64,000 bases of DNA from Amblyomma americanum (Eukaryota; Arthropoda; Arachnida; Ixodida; Ixodidae), in NCBI RefSeq assembly GCF_052857255.1, contig NC_135507.1, positions 78,412,850 through 78,476,849 on the forward strand, written 5' to 3'. The notes under the pieces were generated by a model, which worked only from the letters and a program-made list of their open reading frames with translations, made no database searches and had not been told where the DNA came from. Within the stretch, counting starts at the first letter, position 1, and every line of letters starts with the position of its first letter. Positions 44,271-55,950 of this stretch are shown here, one piece after another. The translations under genes and the position numbers were made by a program.

Positions 44271-45286
44271 TTAAAATGTCGCAATTAATTCGTGTTGTGA
44301 CACCGAATGCATTCCAACAGGCCTTCTAACCTTTGCAGTTTTCTGAACTGCACAAGCTTCTCTTGGAGTCCCCTATGAGGACGCGTGCAGAATATTTTCT
44401 CTCTAATCATCACCCTCTTGTAGATCAGCCTGACTACTCCCAGTTAAGGACAATGGCTTCTCCCATATCTCTCAAACTAATCATGTCCTTTGACAGGTTC
44501 GGCCACCTTATCCCGGGAACTACTTAATCTCATCTGTCCATCTGATTTCCTGCCAGCTGTTTCGCATGCTTCCTCCTCCGATCCATTGCTACCACTCATA
44601 ACCATCGGTTATCTGCCTTCACATCACACGTGCTCGCAATGGCCGTTTGTTCTTGATTTCAAATAAGCGGTGACGTAGCCGAGTTTGTTCTCTGGCCAAA
44701 CACCTCTCTTCCTGTGCCGTAACTTTGCATCTGTCATGTTGATTTCTATAGTCCGCTGTGCTGTCCGCAACATAATTACAAGCCTTTCTGTAAGTATAGG
44801 CAGTGTTTTCGCTTCATATGTAAGCGAGGGCATGATAAAAAAGTTTTATCATTTCGTCGTGAAGTATACTGGAAATGAGCTATTCGTGACATGAGAGTTG
44901 CTGCTAAATACACGACACAAAATTAAAATTTTTATTTTCCTGGTTATTTTCATCGCATGATCATAATGCACTGCTATCTGCCCTTAGTAGATGCATTCAT
45001 GTTTCGCATATAAAAGTAAGATACTCTGCCTTTCCGAGAAGTGAAAAAAATAAGCCGCCACCGTCTAAAAGGCGTTGCAGTAACAAGCGTTAGCTGCTTG
45101 TTAGCGCTATCTATTGTCAATGCGATGGATTGCCACGTGATTAGGCTACTTTTCCATATCTCACGGCGAGCGGGCGCCTTCCGCATTGAGGTCCTTGAGG
45201 TCACATTTTGTGACCAATTTGGGCTGAAAAACTTTTTCGACTGTGTGGAGGGCCATTTCTCCTTACCTCAAGGCGGCAGGTGCCCC
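44271..45286. other. no gene recognised
   Basis: Short frames only; no domain. Confidence 0.4.
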
Positions 45287-45379
45287 GAATGAATGAATGA
45301 ATGAATGAATGAATGAATGAATGAATGAATGAATGAATGAATGAATGAATGAATGAATGAATGAATGAATGAATGAATG
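45287..45379. repeat. (GAAT)n microsatellite
   Basis: About 23 perfect GAAT units directly before the CR1 5' end. Confidence 0.98.
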
Positions 45380-45383
45380 CGGG

Positions 45384-45686
45384 AGCACGCCGCCTGAAAC
45401 CAACCGGTCATGCAGACACCTTTTCTTCGACTGCTCGTGCCCTTTCGCGGTGCACGGCACCGACCATTTCGCCTGGCTACCAGCCGACACTGCAAACAGC
45501 CCCGAGGAGAAGCTTCACCTGCATCCGCGATTCCTGGCGATGAACGGGACCGTCACCTGGCAACCCCATATCACTATCACCACCCGTACTGCTAGACTAC
45601 ATAAGCCGCTGCCCTCCTGGAGCCACTTGGGGCACGCCGCCGCAGACCAACCGGTCCTGCAGACACATTTTCTTCTTGTACAGGTT
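45384..45686 (+). repeat. tandem-like repeat in the CR1 5' UTR
   Basis: GCACGCCGCC...ACCAACCGGTC...TGCAGACAC at 45386-45422 recurs at 45632-45668, spacing about 246 bp. Could be promoter monomers. Confidence 0.6.
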
Positions 45687-45691
45687 AATTA

Positions 45692-46560
45692 CTTACCTGG
45701 TGCCAAATGTCTCCGTTCTAGTGACCGTTTCTTGCTGGCGGTGTCGTGCCCCAAAGACACCTTTGATTGCTGTCGACAAATTCTGTGTACTGCTGGTTTG
45801 TATTGTCTCAATGCTCATCTTACTTGCCTTTTGCTCGCTTTGTCCGGAGATGTCGAAGTAAATGCAGGCCCTGCCGAGAACGACATCCCTCCGTGTTTAG
45901 AATCAATCTCTCAAGCAGTACTATGCATTGAACTGAGCCAGAACACCATTCTGTCAGAACTTGACATGATTAGATCCGCACAAACTAGCATTGAGGACTC
46001 CGTACGTCGACTTTCATCGCCCGTTGAAATCCTTGAAAAAATTATAGCAGCCAACTCTGAAAGTGACGCTGATCCTAAAAATACTTCTGACTTCACTAAG
46101 CTTTCTTCCGACGTTCAACTGTTGACGGATAAGTGTGCCGATTCCGTGAATTGTTCACGCCACTCGAATCATTTATTCTTCGGCATCGCAGACGAACTCG
46201 GCGAAACTTGGGAACAGTCTGAAGCTCATACTGTTTCATTTTGCTCTGAAAAGCTCGAAATTTAAATTGGTAGCCATCAGATCGAACGTGCGCACCGTTT
46301 GGGTCGCTTCGAGACAGGCAAAAACCATCCAATCATTGTCAAGCTAGCACACCTCAAAGACAAATCGAAAATATTGCTTGCCGGGCCGAAGCTGAAGGAA
46401 ACAGCATTTTCTGTTCGCGAAGATTATTCAGCTAAGGTTCGATTAGCTAGAAACTTTTCTCATATGGTCAGCAAAGCAAAGCATCTTTCAAGATTCGTTT
46501 TGATAAGCTACTCATTGGCGAAAAGCATTTCGTCTATCATGCTGATACGGACTCCGTAGT
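45692..46560 (+). pseudogene. CR1 ORF1 (2A-like N-terminus, coiled coil, nucleic-acid binding)
   Basis: A Cys/Leu-rich N-terminal stretch ends in a 2A-like motif (45849-45872), then comes a coiled coil (LSQNTILSELDMIRSAQTSIE, about 45930-46020), FFGIADELGETWEQSEAH (about 46178-46235), and after a stop at 46263-46265 IERAHRLGRFETG and LKDKSKILLAGPKLK (46280-46400). The last blocks match the transposase-22/L1 ORF1-like RNA-binding domain found in CR1 ORF1. Confidence 0.78.
45849..45872 (+). other. degenerate 2A-like peptide coding motif in CR1 ORF1
   Basis: LSGDVEVNAGP: matches the D-V/I-E-x-N-P-G-P ribosome-skipping motif except Ala for the first Pro. It sits at the end of a hydrophobic Leu-rich stretch, as in 2A-bearing LINEs. 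Confidence 0.6.
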
Positions 46561-46689
46561 CGAGCTTAAACCATAGCGACTACTGCAAGTGCCGCGGGAT
46601 ACGCAATCTCATCTTTCCAGTCCTTCCAAGTGCCCACGCCTTATTGCAGCCTATCATAAAACCTCGGTTTTGCTAACAAATATTCCAAG

Positions 46690-47440
46690 TTACATGCCAA
46701 AAAAAAGAAACAGTTGAAGCCCTTCTTGATGACCACAGCACAGACATCGCATTATTCACTGAATCTTGGCTTACACCCGATATTCTGGATGTCGACCTAC
46801 TTCGCGACTATCAGTCATTTCACGTGTACCGGCGAGACAGAGTAGACCGCAGGGGAGGCGGCATCTTTGCCCTGGTGAAATCAAGCCTTTCTTACGCCTA
46901 GTTAGTATTACCAGCCATTATGATATTTTGTGCATTAAAATCTCCTTTCCGTCTTATACCAACATGCTAGTTGCATGCTACAGAGCCCCTGATACTGATT
47001 CCTTGTTTGATAATGACCTTCACTCTGTACTTGAGGACTTGCAGTCTCGATTCCCTCACGCCAATCTCACAGTGTGTGGGGACTTCAATTTTCCTAACAT
47101 CGATTGAGAAAACCTGACTGCGTCTTCTCGGCAATGCAAACACTTTTTAGAACTAGTCCTTGCCTTCAACCTTTCTCAAGCAGTGTGTGTTCCAACGCGA
47201 GGTTTAAACACTCTCGACCTAGTCCTCGCTTCTAACACTGAGTTGATCGAATCGCTTTCGCGTACTAATGGATTAAGCGATCACTGACTCATATCTTTCC
47301 ACCTTTCTATTGAAACTGTTATCCGCCAGCCGCCTATTAAATATATCCGAGATTATTCAAAGGCTGACTTCGCGAGTATTAACGCCCATCTCGAGAATTT
47401 CTTTCGCGCTTTGGAATTTCCAGACACACGAAATCAGTGA
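46690..47440 (+). pseudogene. CR1 ORF2 endonuclease (APE type), broken
   Basis: ALFTESWLTPDI (Glu of the active site, about 46751), RRGGGIFALV (46850), VACYRAPDTDS (46973), CGDFNFPNID (47076) and NGLSDH (47268). These are the expected AP-endonuclease blocks in order; frameshifts near 46905 and stops at 47106 and 47286. Confidence 0.85.
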
Positions 47441-49010
47441 ATGAAAACTGGTGTCTTTTTAAAGAAAAAACTTCTATCTCTTGTAGAAGCTTATGTCCCG
47501 CTCATCTGTATCCGAGGGGACGCAAGTAAACCGTGGTACTCAAATGCGCTGAAGAAATTGTCCCGAAAGAAGAAACGCTTTTTCCGCATCGCCAAGAAAT
47601 CAGGATGCGCTGTGAGGTGGCAGAAATACATCGACTGCCTACGCGAATACACACAGCTATTGCGATTTTCGAAAAGAAAATTTTACTGTCTCGACCTCAT
47701 GGACATAATACAGGTGAACCCGAAAAAATTTTGGAACCTACTTATGCCTACTAAAAACCGTTCCTACAATATTTCTTTGACGGCGCGTGACGGCTCCGAT
47801 GTTACAGGTCTCGAGCGCTCCGACGTAATGAACACGTATTTCACCTCCGTTTTCACCCATGAGCCCACAGAAAGCTACAAATTTGCGCTGCCTTACCTTA
47901 ATTATACACCTATGCCACCTATTGTCGTCACATCGGAGGGAATCTCAAATCTCATTGACAATCTGAAACCATCCACTTCCCCTGGACCAGACAACATCCA
48001 CGCCAAGATTCTCAAAGGAACAAACTACGTTACAAGCCAAATCCTTCAACTGATTTTTTTCGCTCAATCTCTCAAAACTAGCGAACTTCTTGAGGACTGG
48101 AAATAAGCAGAGTTGTGCCAATTTCCAAAGCAGGAGATCGCACCAACCCCTCGAAGTACCGACCGATTTCGCTGACATGTATCTCGTGTAAACTCTTCGA
48201 GCATACATTATAATCACATATTGCATCTCACCTCGATCAGAATTCCTTTTTTTTCCCCAAACAGCAAGGCTTCAGGGTAGGCTCTTCGTGTGAAACACAA
48301 CTCTTCGAGCTCACTAGTCATCTCCACTTAAAATTAGATTCTCATTTCAAACCGATATCTACTTAGATTTTTCCAAAGCCTTTGATCGCGTCCCCCACCA
48401 ACGTCTGCTGTTCAAACTCCTCCGTCTGTCATTCGACCCTCTTACTTTATCCTGGATCTACTGCTTCTTAACTAACCGTCAACAGTTGATAGTCATCGCC
48501 GGTCATCCGTCCGAAACTACTGGAGTAATCTCCGGAGTACCCCACGGATCGGTGCTTGCTCCGTTACTGTTTTTAATATCTATCAATGACGTACCTTCTG
48601 GTATCTCATCAATCGTTCGTCTTTTCGCGGACGATTGCGTCATCTGTCACCGCATCAGAAACTGCAGTGACCAGACAATATTACAGGACGATCTCAGCAG
48701 AATTCAGAAGTGGTGCTCCTATCTGGCTAATGCAGCTTAATGTTTCAAAATGCAAATTCATGCATGTTTCACGCAAACGCTCTAATATTTATTTTCCATA
48801 CACCCTGAACTTCATAGCCTTGTCTCAAACTAGTTCATACAGGTACCTCGGCATTGAGATAACGAGCAATCTAACATGGGCAGATCACATAACGAAATTA
48901 TGCGCTAGTGCTTCCTGGACACTTGGATTCATTAGGAGATCACTTGCCCCACCCATCAGAGAACTAGCATATATGTAACATATATTCGAAGCAAACTAGA
49001 ATATGCCTCA
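47441..49010 (+). pseudogene. CR1 ORF2 reverse transcriptase, broken
   Basis: KPWYSNALKKLSRKKKRFF (about 47530), LKPSTSPGPDNIHAKILK (47965-48017), [12 protein letters not shown] (48148), DFSKAFDRVPHQRL (48365), GVPHGSVLAPLLFL (48535), LFADDCVI (48622) and SYRYLGIEI (48835). FADD is intact and the motif A Asp is present. Open frame 47441-48106 is the longest; later blocks need several frame changes and have stops. Confidence 0.87.
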
Positions 49011-49582
49011 ACAATACGAAACCCTCACCAGGCCTACCTGATTGACTCACTCGGGGCCATCTAAAACCGGGCAGCACGTTTCATCACGTCGCAGCACAAG
49101 CCTCGGCTCAGTGTTACTGGCGTGAAACCATCTCTCGATCTCAAATCATTAGTGCTTCGCCGAAAAATTTCAATTCTCTGCCTCTTCTCCAAATTGTAAT
49201 AACTTTCCAACCCTTCGGGAACACCTGCGCCCTCCGCTACAATAACCTGCCCGAAAACATTGTTGATGAGAGAAATCCTTCCAACTTTGGGCAGCTACTC
49301 ATCGACCATTTCAAAGAATAAAACTTTCCTATACCCTGTTCCAGCTACCGTGCACTGCAAAACAATCAATTGGACATGTTGTATTACTGTAGTGTGTATT
49401 TCTGTGGGCTTCTTTTTCGCATTTTCTTTGATTGACTATATTAATTTGTTATTCTTTCGCTTTGCCTAAGTTTCTCTATTTTGTTTGCCTTGTCATATGT
49501 ATGACCATCGGAAATTTTGTATCCTCCCTTGTGTAATCTCCCTACGGGACCCTTAAGGGTTAATAAATGATGATGATGATGA

Positions 49583-50099
49583 CATTGCCTTCCCTCATGT
49601 ATGTCACAATGAAAACCTCTTCCCACTCCCTTTTGTACTGAACCAATCAAGTCGTTGTTATTCCCATTCATGTGCCACCCTCTGCGGTTTAAGACTAGCA
49701 GATCCAAAGGAATCTGTCAAGGAGGAGAAAGGGAGAGTCGGTCAAATGGGAAAACCACTCGACGGGAGTGGTTGAAGGAATTCCTTTGAGGGGAACTTGC
49801 CACTTCGTTCTTGAGTTGTATATTACTATAGTTGGATACAACTTCAGAACCAACCCACTTCTCCCGGTCAAAGAAACTCCTCCCAGCCAATGGCGTTGGC
49901 AGATTCTCATGATCTGGCTAGCATAACAATACAGGGATTGGCGTGACAATGCAGAGCGGGGACTATACCCGACCATGGAAGGGGGGGGGGGGGGCTATCC
50001 CCTTTCATCTGTTATACTGCCTGCGTAGAATAAAATAGGTGAAAAAATGCAGCACAAGTTGCAAGGCGACAAGATAGAAGAGAGGAAATGACTATCTAC
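49583..50099. other. repeat-like, no gene
   Basis: 49840-49980 contains CAGCCAATGGCGTTGGCAGA-type sequence related to the 131-bp satellite at 52911. A run of 14 G lies at 49981-49994. Confidence 0.45.
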
Positions 50100-50930
50100 A
50101 CAGTATACCCAAACTCTGCATGACGTGCTAGCCGCCGCCATATCTGAGACCAGAAACACGGCAAAAAACTGGTAGTTTTTCTGATTCGATAATATTTCCA
50201 CGTGATCGGGATGCAGAGCGCGGATTCTGGACTCTGCGCCCAAAAACGGCGCACCAGATGTCACGTGAAAACTACCTAACAGAAAAGAAATAAGTCTGTA
50301 CAAGTTTTAAATTATTTAATCTTATTGAGATTTTTACCAATCGCCTTATAATTTTTGGTCACTGAGTCTTTTCAAATATATTTACCGCTCTTCACCATGG
50401 TCTCACTGTTTATAACTATGCTCTGATCACGCATCTCTTCTTGCCACCACGTGATTGCGTTTTACGCCTCGATGTAGCTTGGGATTGAGTGCATAAATTG
50501 TACATGCCCATCCGCTATATAGGCTCTAGTAAGGGGGCCTGCTGGAATAAAAAGAACTAAAAACAAATTAAACAAAAATTATAGCACACCAGAGGAACTC
50601 TGGTTGACGTGTTTATAATTGGCGATACCATATGGTAAGCTCCACGAAGTGGCCACGTGAGAGAGCAAAGTTTAGAATCGAAATTCAGTTGGTGTGGTTA
50701 CAAAGCTCAGCATCATAGAATCATTTTTTTGTTGTTGCTCTGGGAGACGATAAAGAGCCTTCTTCCAACAGTTCAGTAAGTGCAAACCGATACAGCACAA
50801 AGTGTGCAATTAAATATTCATTCAAAAGTTCACTTTCTAAAAATGAAAATCTCATTACAGCCGTAGCACACATCAGGACTGATTCACTGCCTTCGACCGT
50901 TGAAGCCGAATCGCAGCCTTCGCAGTAACG
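50100..50930 (-). repeat. dispersed repeat R, copy 2
   Basis: Reverse complement partner of 9640-10825 without the MITE-like insertion. Shared blocks: GGCCACTTCGTGGAG, CTGTTGGAAGAA, GCAGTGAATCAGT. Confidence 0.65.
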
Positions 50931-52433
50931 ATAGAGGCATTGTCAAAAATATCATCTGTACAGGTGCCCCAATGGTAAAAGATTAACTTTGCATGTCAAC
51001 AACAAAAAAGGGTGCCTTAAATCTTGAATGAAAGTAAAAGCTTTCTAAATCTTTTATTGTGCGAATAAAACAATGGTCACAATACCAGTAACAAAAGAAG
51101 AAAATCTACAATCTGGAGCTACTGAAACACTAAAAAAGTGCAGCCGTTCCCGTGTGGACGTTTTCAATGGATACGCAGTCCAATTTGCCTCAACCTTCGT
51201 TTTTCTCCGACCCGTGTCTCCGTTCAGTTGAGTCCTGGGCGGTGCCGAGTGCGTTCATGTGAGGCTCTTGGGAGAGTCAAGGTGCAGGCAGGTGTGGAGG
51301 AAGGAGCCCTGGAAGGAGAGGGCGAAACGTTATTCAGGGGCTGTGGAGATGGATGAATGCCTTAAACTAGGCGAGGTGATTAGCATTTCTGGATGGAAGA
51401 GGCCAATGACCTGTCGCGATCCGCGAGTTTTTGCTCAAAGAAGAAAACGTCGAAAATGTGAATGTAAAAAAATAGGTGCGAGCATAACAAGAAATCAAGA
51501 AAGCTTGGGAATGTGTGCGCTTGTAGAACAGTCTGCCACACAAACCAAGAGCTGATGCTTGCGAGCAATGACAGTTGCGTTCCACAGGGCCAAGTGCATA
51601 AGAATTTGCATCCATGCCTGAAGAGCCACATCGATGTATAAGTAGTCGTAGTTGGTTGACGGAAAGGTTTCTGATATTCAGCTTAGTTGGCTCCATGCTA
51701 AACCCTTTAAAATCGGGCCGTATAAGGTATCCATGTAGATCACTCTGCAGCGCCCACATCACAGGATACCAGTAACGGCGCCAAGAGTCGTACAAATCGT
51801 AATAGGTGTATACAGACCCACTGCACTCGCATTTACTTGTAAAGTACTAAATGTTGCCCTGAGAAGAGACTGTTTTTTGATGTTGCCACACTGAATCCTT
51901 TTTGCTATATTTAATTTCGACGTTTAAGGAATACGTTGTCTTTGCTGACATTGGTCGTTTAGTGTGCCATTAATATGGACAGCAGTTTTTCCCAACGTGA
52001 ATTATATCACGAACATAGAAGTACAACTCAAAGTTGGTGTCGAAGATTTTGCTCGTGCGAATTAAAGCCATGGTATTTTTCTTGGGGAATAAAAATCACT
52101 GCAGCAGTCTGCAACGAAACTCTGTCGTGAAATGAGAGATTTTCATATCAACAGTTTTTTATCTACTATGACATGCTTCCCTGAAGTCGCGACCAACCTC
52201 GCTTAATTCTGCTAAGGCACAAGGAAAAAGTACAGAGAACGTTAACTTCATTCGAATGAGGGCTAAAGCACGGATTTGTGCTACATAAAAGACGACGATG
52301 AGCAGGTAGTGACGCGAGTCGGAGCTCTCGGCTACGGAGTCGGCTACGGAAACTGTGCGATCCAAATTTTGATAGGTCATCCCATGCTTGCCACATGCAA
52401 CTGGTCATTTAAATAGTCACCGCCTGGTTATGG
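50931..52433. other. no gene recognised
   Basis: 51138-51800 is open in several frames without a recognisable product; no repeat identified. Confidence 0.35.
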
Positions 52434-52497
52434 CCAATCCCCCTTGTGGGTATGTGCCATTGTGTGAGGGAAACAACAACAACAACAACAACAAAGC
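52434..52497 (+). repeat. LINE/SINE 3'-tail fragment with (AAC)n
   Basis: GGCCAATCCCCCTTGTGGGT and TATGTGCCATTG, then AACAACAACAAC; partner of 2937-2990. Confidence 0.55.
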
Positions 52498-52910
52498 TCT
52501 CGCGCTAGGCAAGATGGGAACGCACAAGGCAACAGGCAACGGACGGTTTTGCTTGGGGATGGTACCCATCGGATTACCGCTTACGCACGAGACGAGAAAT
52601 CTGTCGTTGTGGCGAAAGTCTGTAGGAAGAAGAAATGTTTCGTTTTGACACGTATGGCAGTCAGCGACATACTTTCGTGTTCTTTCGAATTTCCTTCCAC
52701 GACAATAACGAACGGTCACTGTGTAAAGTAAGGCTAATACGTAGTGCCACATGCCCGTTGTGACAGCAGGCTCAAGCCTCCGCTCGTAAACAAAATAAAT
52801 TAGGCAAAGAATTCAGCTTACTCATCAAACCTGTGCCCACAAAAAAGCAACTCGGCGGCGCAGATTCAGCAGCTGTGCTAAGTAGGATACAAGTCATGAT
52901 TGAAGTGGCA

Positions 52911-53490
52911 ATTGCCCTTCAAAGAACGCCCTCCAGCCAATGGGGTCGACCGATCTCCAACTTCACCGATTACCCCCATCTGGCCCTTGACCATTACATT
53001 TGAACCTGCTATAGTCGGATACAAGTCAACAAAAAAGCGGCTTTTGGACGTCAAAAGACCCCTTCAAGACAATGAGGTCGACCGATCTCCACCTTCACCG
53101 AATATCCCCCTCTGGCCCTTGACTGGCACATTTGGACCTGCTATATTGGGACAAGTCACCGGAAAAGTGGCTTTTGCCCGTCAGAGGACCCCTTCCAACC
53201 AATAGCTTCGACCGATTCTCCACCTTCACCGAATGTCCGCCTCTGGCCCTTGACTGGCAAATTTGGACCTGCTATAGTCGGGCGAGTGAACGAATAAGCG
53301 GCTTTTGCCCGTCAAAGGACCCCTTCCAACCAATAGCTTCGACCGATTCTCCACCTTCACCAAATATCCGCCTCTGGCCCTTGACTGGCAAATTTGGACC
53401 TGCTATAGTCGGACGAGTGAACGAATAAGCGGCTTTTGCCCGTCAAAGGACTCCGCCAGCCAATGGCGTCTACCGATTCTCATGAACCTG
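52911..53490 (+). repeat. 131-bp tandem satellite, about 4.4 copies
   Basis: A common CGAC/CTAC + CGATTCTC-type anchor occurs at 52947, 53079, 53209, 53340 and 53470, spaced 130-132 bp. Units share CCTCTGGCCCTTGACTGGCA and ACCTGCTATAGTCGG. The last two units are most alike, so they are the youngest. The Pro-rich frames are repeat artefacts. Confidence 0.92.
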
Positions 53491-54215
53491 CCACCGTGAC
53501 AACACAGAAAAGGGCGCATGAAACGGGATAGTCTCCTTGCATTTTGAGGAAAGTCCCACCTCTGCATAGTCTCGCCATTCCCTGTATAGTCATGCTACCC
53601 ACACTTGCAAGGCCATGACAATCCGCTGCAGCCATTTGCTAGAAGGCTGTCCTTTGACGGGGAAAAGCCGCTCTTTTCTTGGCTTGTGTCCGACAATAGC
53701 GTGAAATCACAGGGGATAGTAGATAAATGGGTAATATCTATAGGCCTTAGCCAGGTTGTATACCGGTATAGAGGTCACTTAGCCAGGAATAGGAAACTTC
53801 TGTTGGTGTCGGTTTCAACTATTTCAGTGCACCTGGTGACTGAAGGAGACCTTATGTCAAGAATAAAATAATAATAAAGCGTGGACAATCGTGCAGCGTG
53901 ACAAGCTGATGTGGGTGGTTGAATTATCCGAGACAGAGGGGAAACGAAGATGATTATTACCGGCGCTCGTGGTTCCAGTCGTACTCAGGGATATTTTTTT
54001 TTTTTCAGCTTGATACCGTTGCCATGAGAACGCAACGACGCTCCAACTGGGTATCTGCATGCCGCCCGCTGCAGGAAGAATTATCGCTCACGTCTGGATT
54101 GCCTGGACTATGCTATATACAGCAAATTTCGTATCCCTGACTTAGCCCTCCTTCGAAACTCCACAACAACCATTACAGCACTCTCTAATTCGTCTCAGGG
54201 CCTCTTTCTGCTTAA

Positions 54216-55439
54216 TGTGGGTTCAGACGAGCGCACAGGATCGCGGATTGTCCGGGCGCGTGAGCGCTGTCCGCGTGCCACGTGACGTGAACGTCACGGC
54301 TCTCAGCGACCTTGAGCGGCCGGCGCGGACTTTTCCGGGCCCGGACCGCGGACTGAGTGAAAAAGGCGAGCGCCTTTGTCAGTCCGCGGGCTTGGCGGCG
54401 GACCGGAATTATTTTTGCTCTTTTTTGCTTCTAGGTCAGTCAACGTTTGCTCGAGCGCTCGTCTGGCCAGCTATACGGAACGACGTCGGCTCTCCTCGAT
54501 GCTGGCGCCTTTCGTCTTGGCGCGCTTTTCGCCGTATTTGCAGCTTGAGTGCAGCATTGTTTCCCCTCCTTTTCATGTTTTTTTTTTTCACTGTGTTCAC
54601 TACGTGTTTGCTGCACTGTGTCGTTACTGTGTGTCTGGGCATGTGCGCTTGCGTGAGTGCCCGCTTCGCTTTGTTGTTTCTGGTAATATGAATAACGTTC
54701 GAAATAAGGCAGTCGGTGACGAAGCGACCGCCGCGCTTTTAGCGCTCGTTGAGAGCTGCAAACCTACATGAAATATTTAACACGCTTACCACCTCAAAAT
54801 GACGCTAAAGAATAAATTGGGGCAAAAGATCTCCACGGAATTGAATGTGCGGAATCCCGAGTCGGCCCCGTACACGACCGGTACGCAATGTTTGTTTTTT
54901 TAAATTTTACTGAAACTTTCTGGCAAAGTGGGCTCTTGAACTTGCGCTTGCAATGCATTATACTTTGTTACAATTCTCTACGCAAGATTATTGAAGGCGG
55001 TGTTTGGAAATAAGTGCCGGGCGTTTCGAAATGAACGTAAAAAATGGAGAGCGACGAACAGCGGCCGGTACACCAACTTAGTTTGTGCTGGCAAGTGGCG
55101 GTTCTACTCGTGCTACTTTCCAACCACGGCTTTGTCCAACATAACCGCTTTTTTCCGCAAAGGTTTCCTCGTCTTCCTCAGACAATTAAGTGACTACAGT
55201 CAGCGCAGCGAGACGACGTTTTCGCTCGGCGTCCATGTTGAAACTCTGGGTCGCAGAGTTTTCGGAGCCGCGCAAGCAACGGAAGCACGCTGAGGAAGTG
55301 AGGATGCGCGAATTTTCTGCTGCATTCGTGTGAATGCTCGACGTCAGGACCGACTGGCGTATGCTTGGTCACGTGTCGCGTTAACCGCGCTGACGCGCGC
55401 GGACCATCCGTAATCCGGTCCGTTCGTCTGAACCCACCT
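54216..55439. mobile_element. TTAA-specific DNA transposon, about 1.2 kb, long TIRs
   Basis: TGTGGGTTCAGACGAGCG at the left end is matched by CGTTCGTCTGAACCCACC at the right. The inverted match extends for about 70 bp at roughly 80% identity (GGATTGTCCGGGCGCG against its partner at 55390-55410). Target TTAA fits piggyBac or Kolobok type. The interior contains a Myb/SANT-like short ORF at best and no visible DDE domain; a non-autonomous derivative is likely. Confidence 0.75.
54688..54771 (+). CDS. short ORF in the TTAA element
   Basis: ATG NNVRNKAVGDEATAALLALVES, 27 codons. DEAT-x2-LL-x-LVE loosely resembles the start of Myb/SANT-like domains of some transposases. Too short to assign; no gene is claimed. 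Confidence 0.25.
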   Translation: MNNVRNKAVGDEATAALLALVESCKPT

Positions 55440-55796
55440 TTAAGAAGCGCTCCATCGCTGCTGCTCTACCCCAACAGCCACGTCATGCACTCAGTCACAG
55501 GAGTTGACGCGCCAACCACAGAGCAGCCGAAACTGTAGATGCGCTCTGACTGCTGCGCAGCTGACATCCCGCCAACCCCTCCGCTCTCTGTGTCCGAATT
55601 GATGCCCCGCTCTCATTGGTTGACTATGGTGTGACGTCATGGCCGCTCCCGCACAATCCAAAATTAGTGTGACAACGAGCATGACGTCTTGCCGAATGAC
55701 AGCTACAACGCTCTTGCGTTGAAAACGGAAACGAACCATGATTGAAGCAGTACAGCACGCATTCTCGCAGCTGCACCGATGCAAAATGAAGCCTAC
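55440..55796. other. no gene; includes TGACGTCA
   Basis: GTGACGTCATGG near 55630 is a CRE-like site; its use is unknown. Confidence 0.35.
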
Positions 55797-55950
55797 CTTG
55801 CGTAATGAACTCGTGGTTCATTATGGCCTCGATGCTTGGTCGGTTTACGGGCTCAGGTTGGAGAATCCACCGGATGAGGGCGCTCGCGTCTTGGGACACA
55901 TTCGAAGGGAAGTTGTATACGTTCCACTTGATTTTATCGATAGAGATCTC
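55797..55950 (-). CDS. Polo-like kinase exon, C-lobe end (opposite strand to the first fragment)
   Basis: On the - strand KEISIDKIKWNVYNFPSNVS, then ASALIRWILQPEPVNRPSIEAIMNHEFITQG: the kinase subdomain X-XI of polo kinases, with the R-P-S/T pair and HEFI before the Gly at the domain end. The donor GTAGGC follows in phase 1, where the family has a splice at this Gly. Acceptor either CGACAAAG at 55951 or further upstream. No HRDLK/DFG exon was found beyond it. The frame is intact. Relation to the + strand exons at 6.8-9.3 kb is unclear. Confidence 0.75.

Larger units (their letters stand above)
45380..49582 (+). mobile_element. near full-length CR1-like LINE (decayed)
   Basis: Contains 5' UTR with a repeated block, ORF1 (coiled-coil and RNA-binding region), ORF2 endonuclease and RT, and a 3' end CCTTAAGGGTTAATAAATGA with a GAT-repeat tail at 49566-49581. 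About 4.2 kb. Most frames are broken. Confidence 0.88.
54212..55443. repeat. TTAA duplication around the TIR element
   Basis: TTAA at 54212-54215 and 55440-55443 directly abut the inverted termini. Confidence 0.75.

Noticed and set aside
45263..45495. His/Ser/Phe-rich repeat protein on the - strand
   Set aside because: Product of the GAAT microsatellite.
52911..53490. CRISPR array
   Set aside because: Units are contiguous near-identical 131-bp monomers without spacers; the source is eukaryotic.
52900..53500. Pro-rich proteins of 64-101 codons
   Set aside because: Frames run through the 131-bp satellite repeat.
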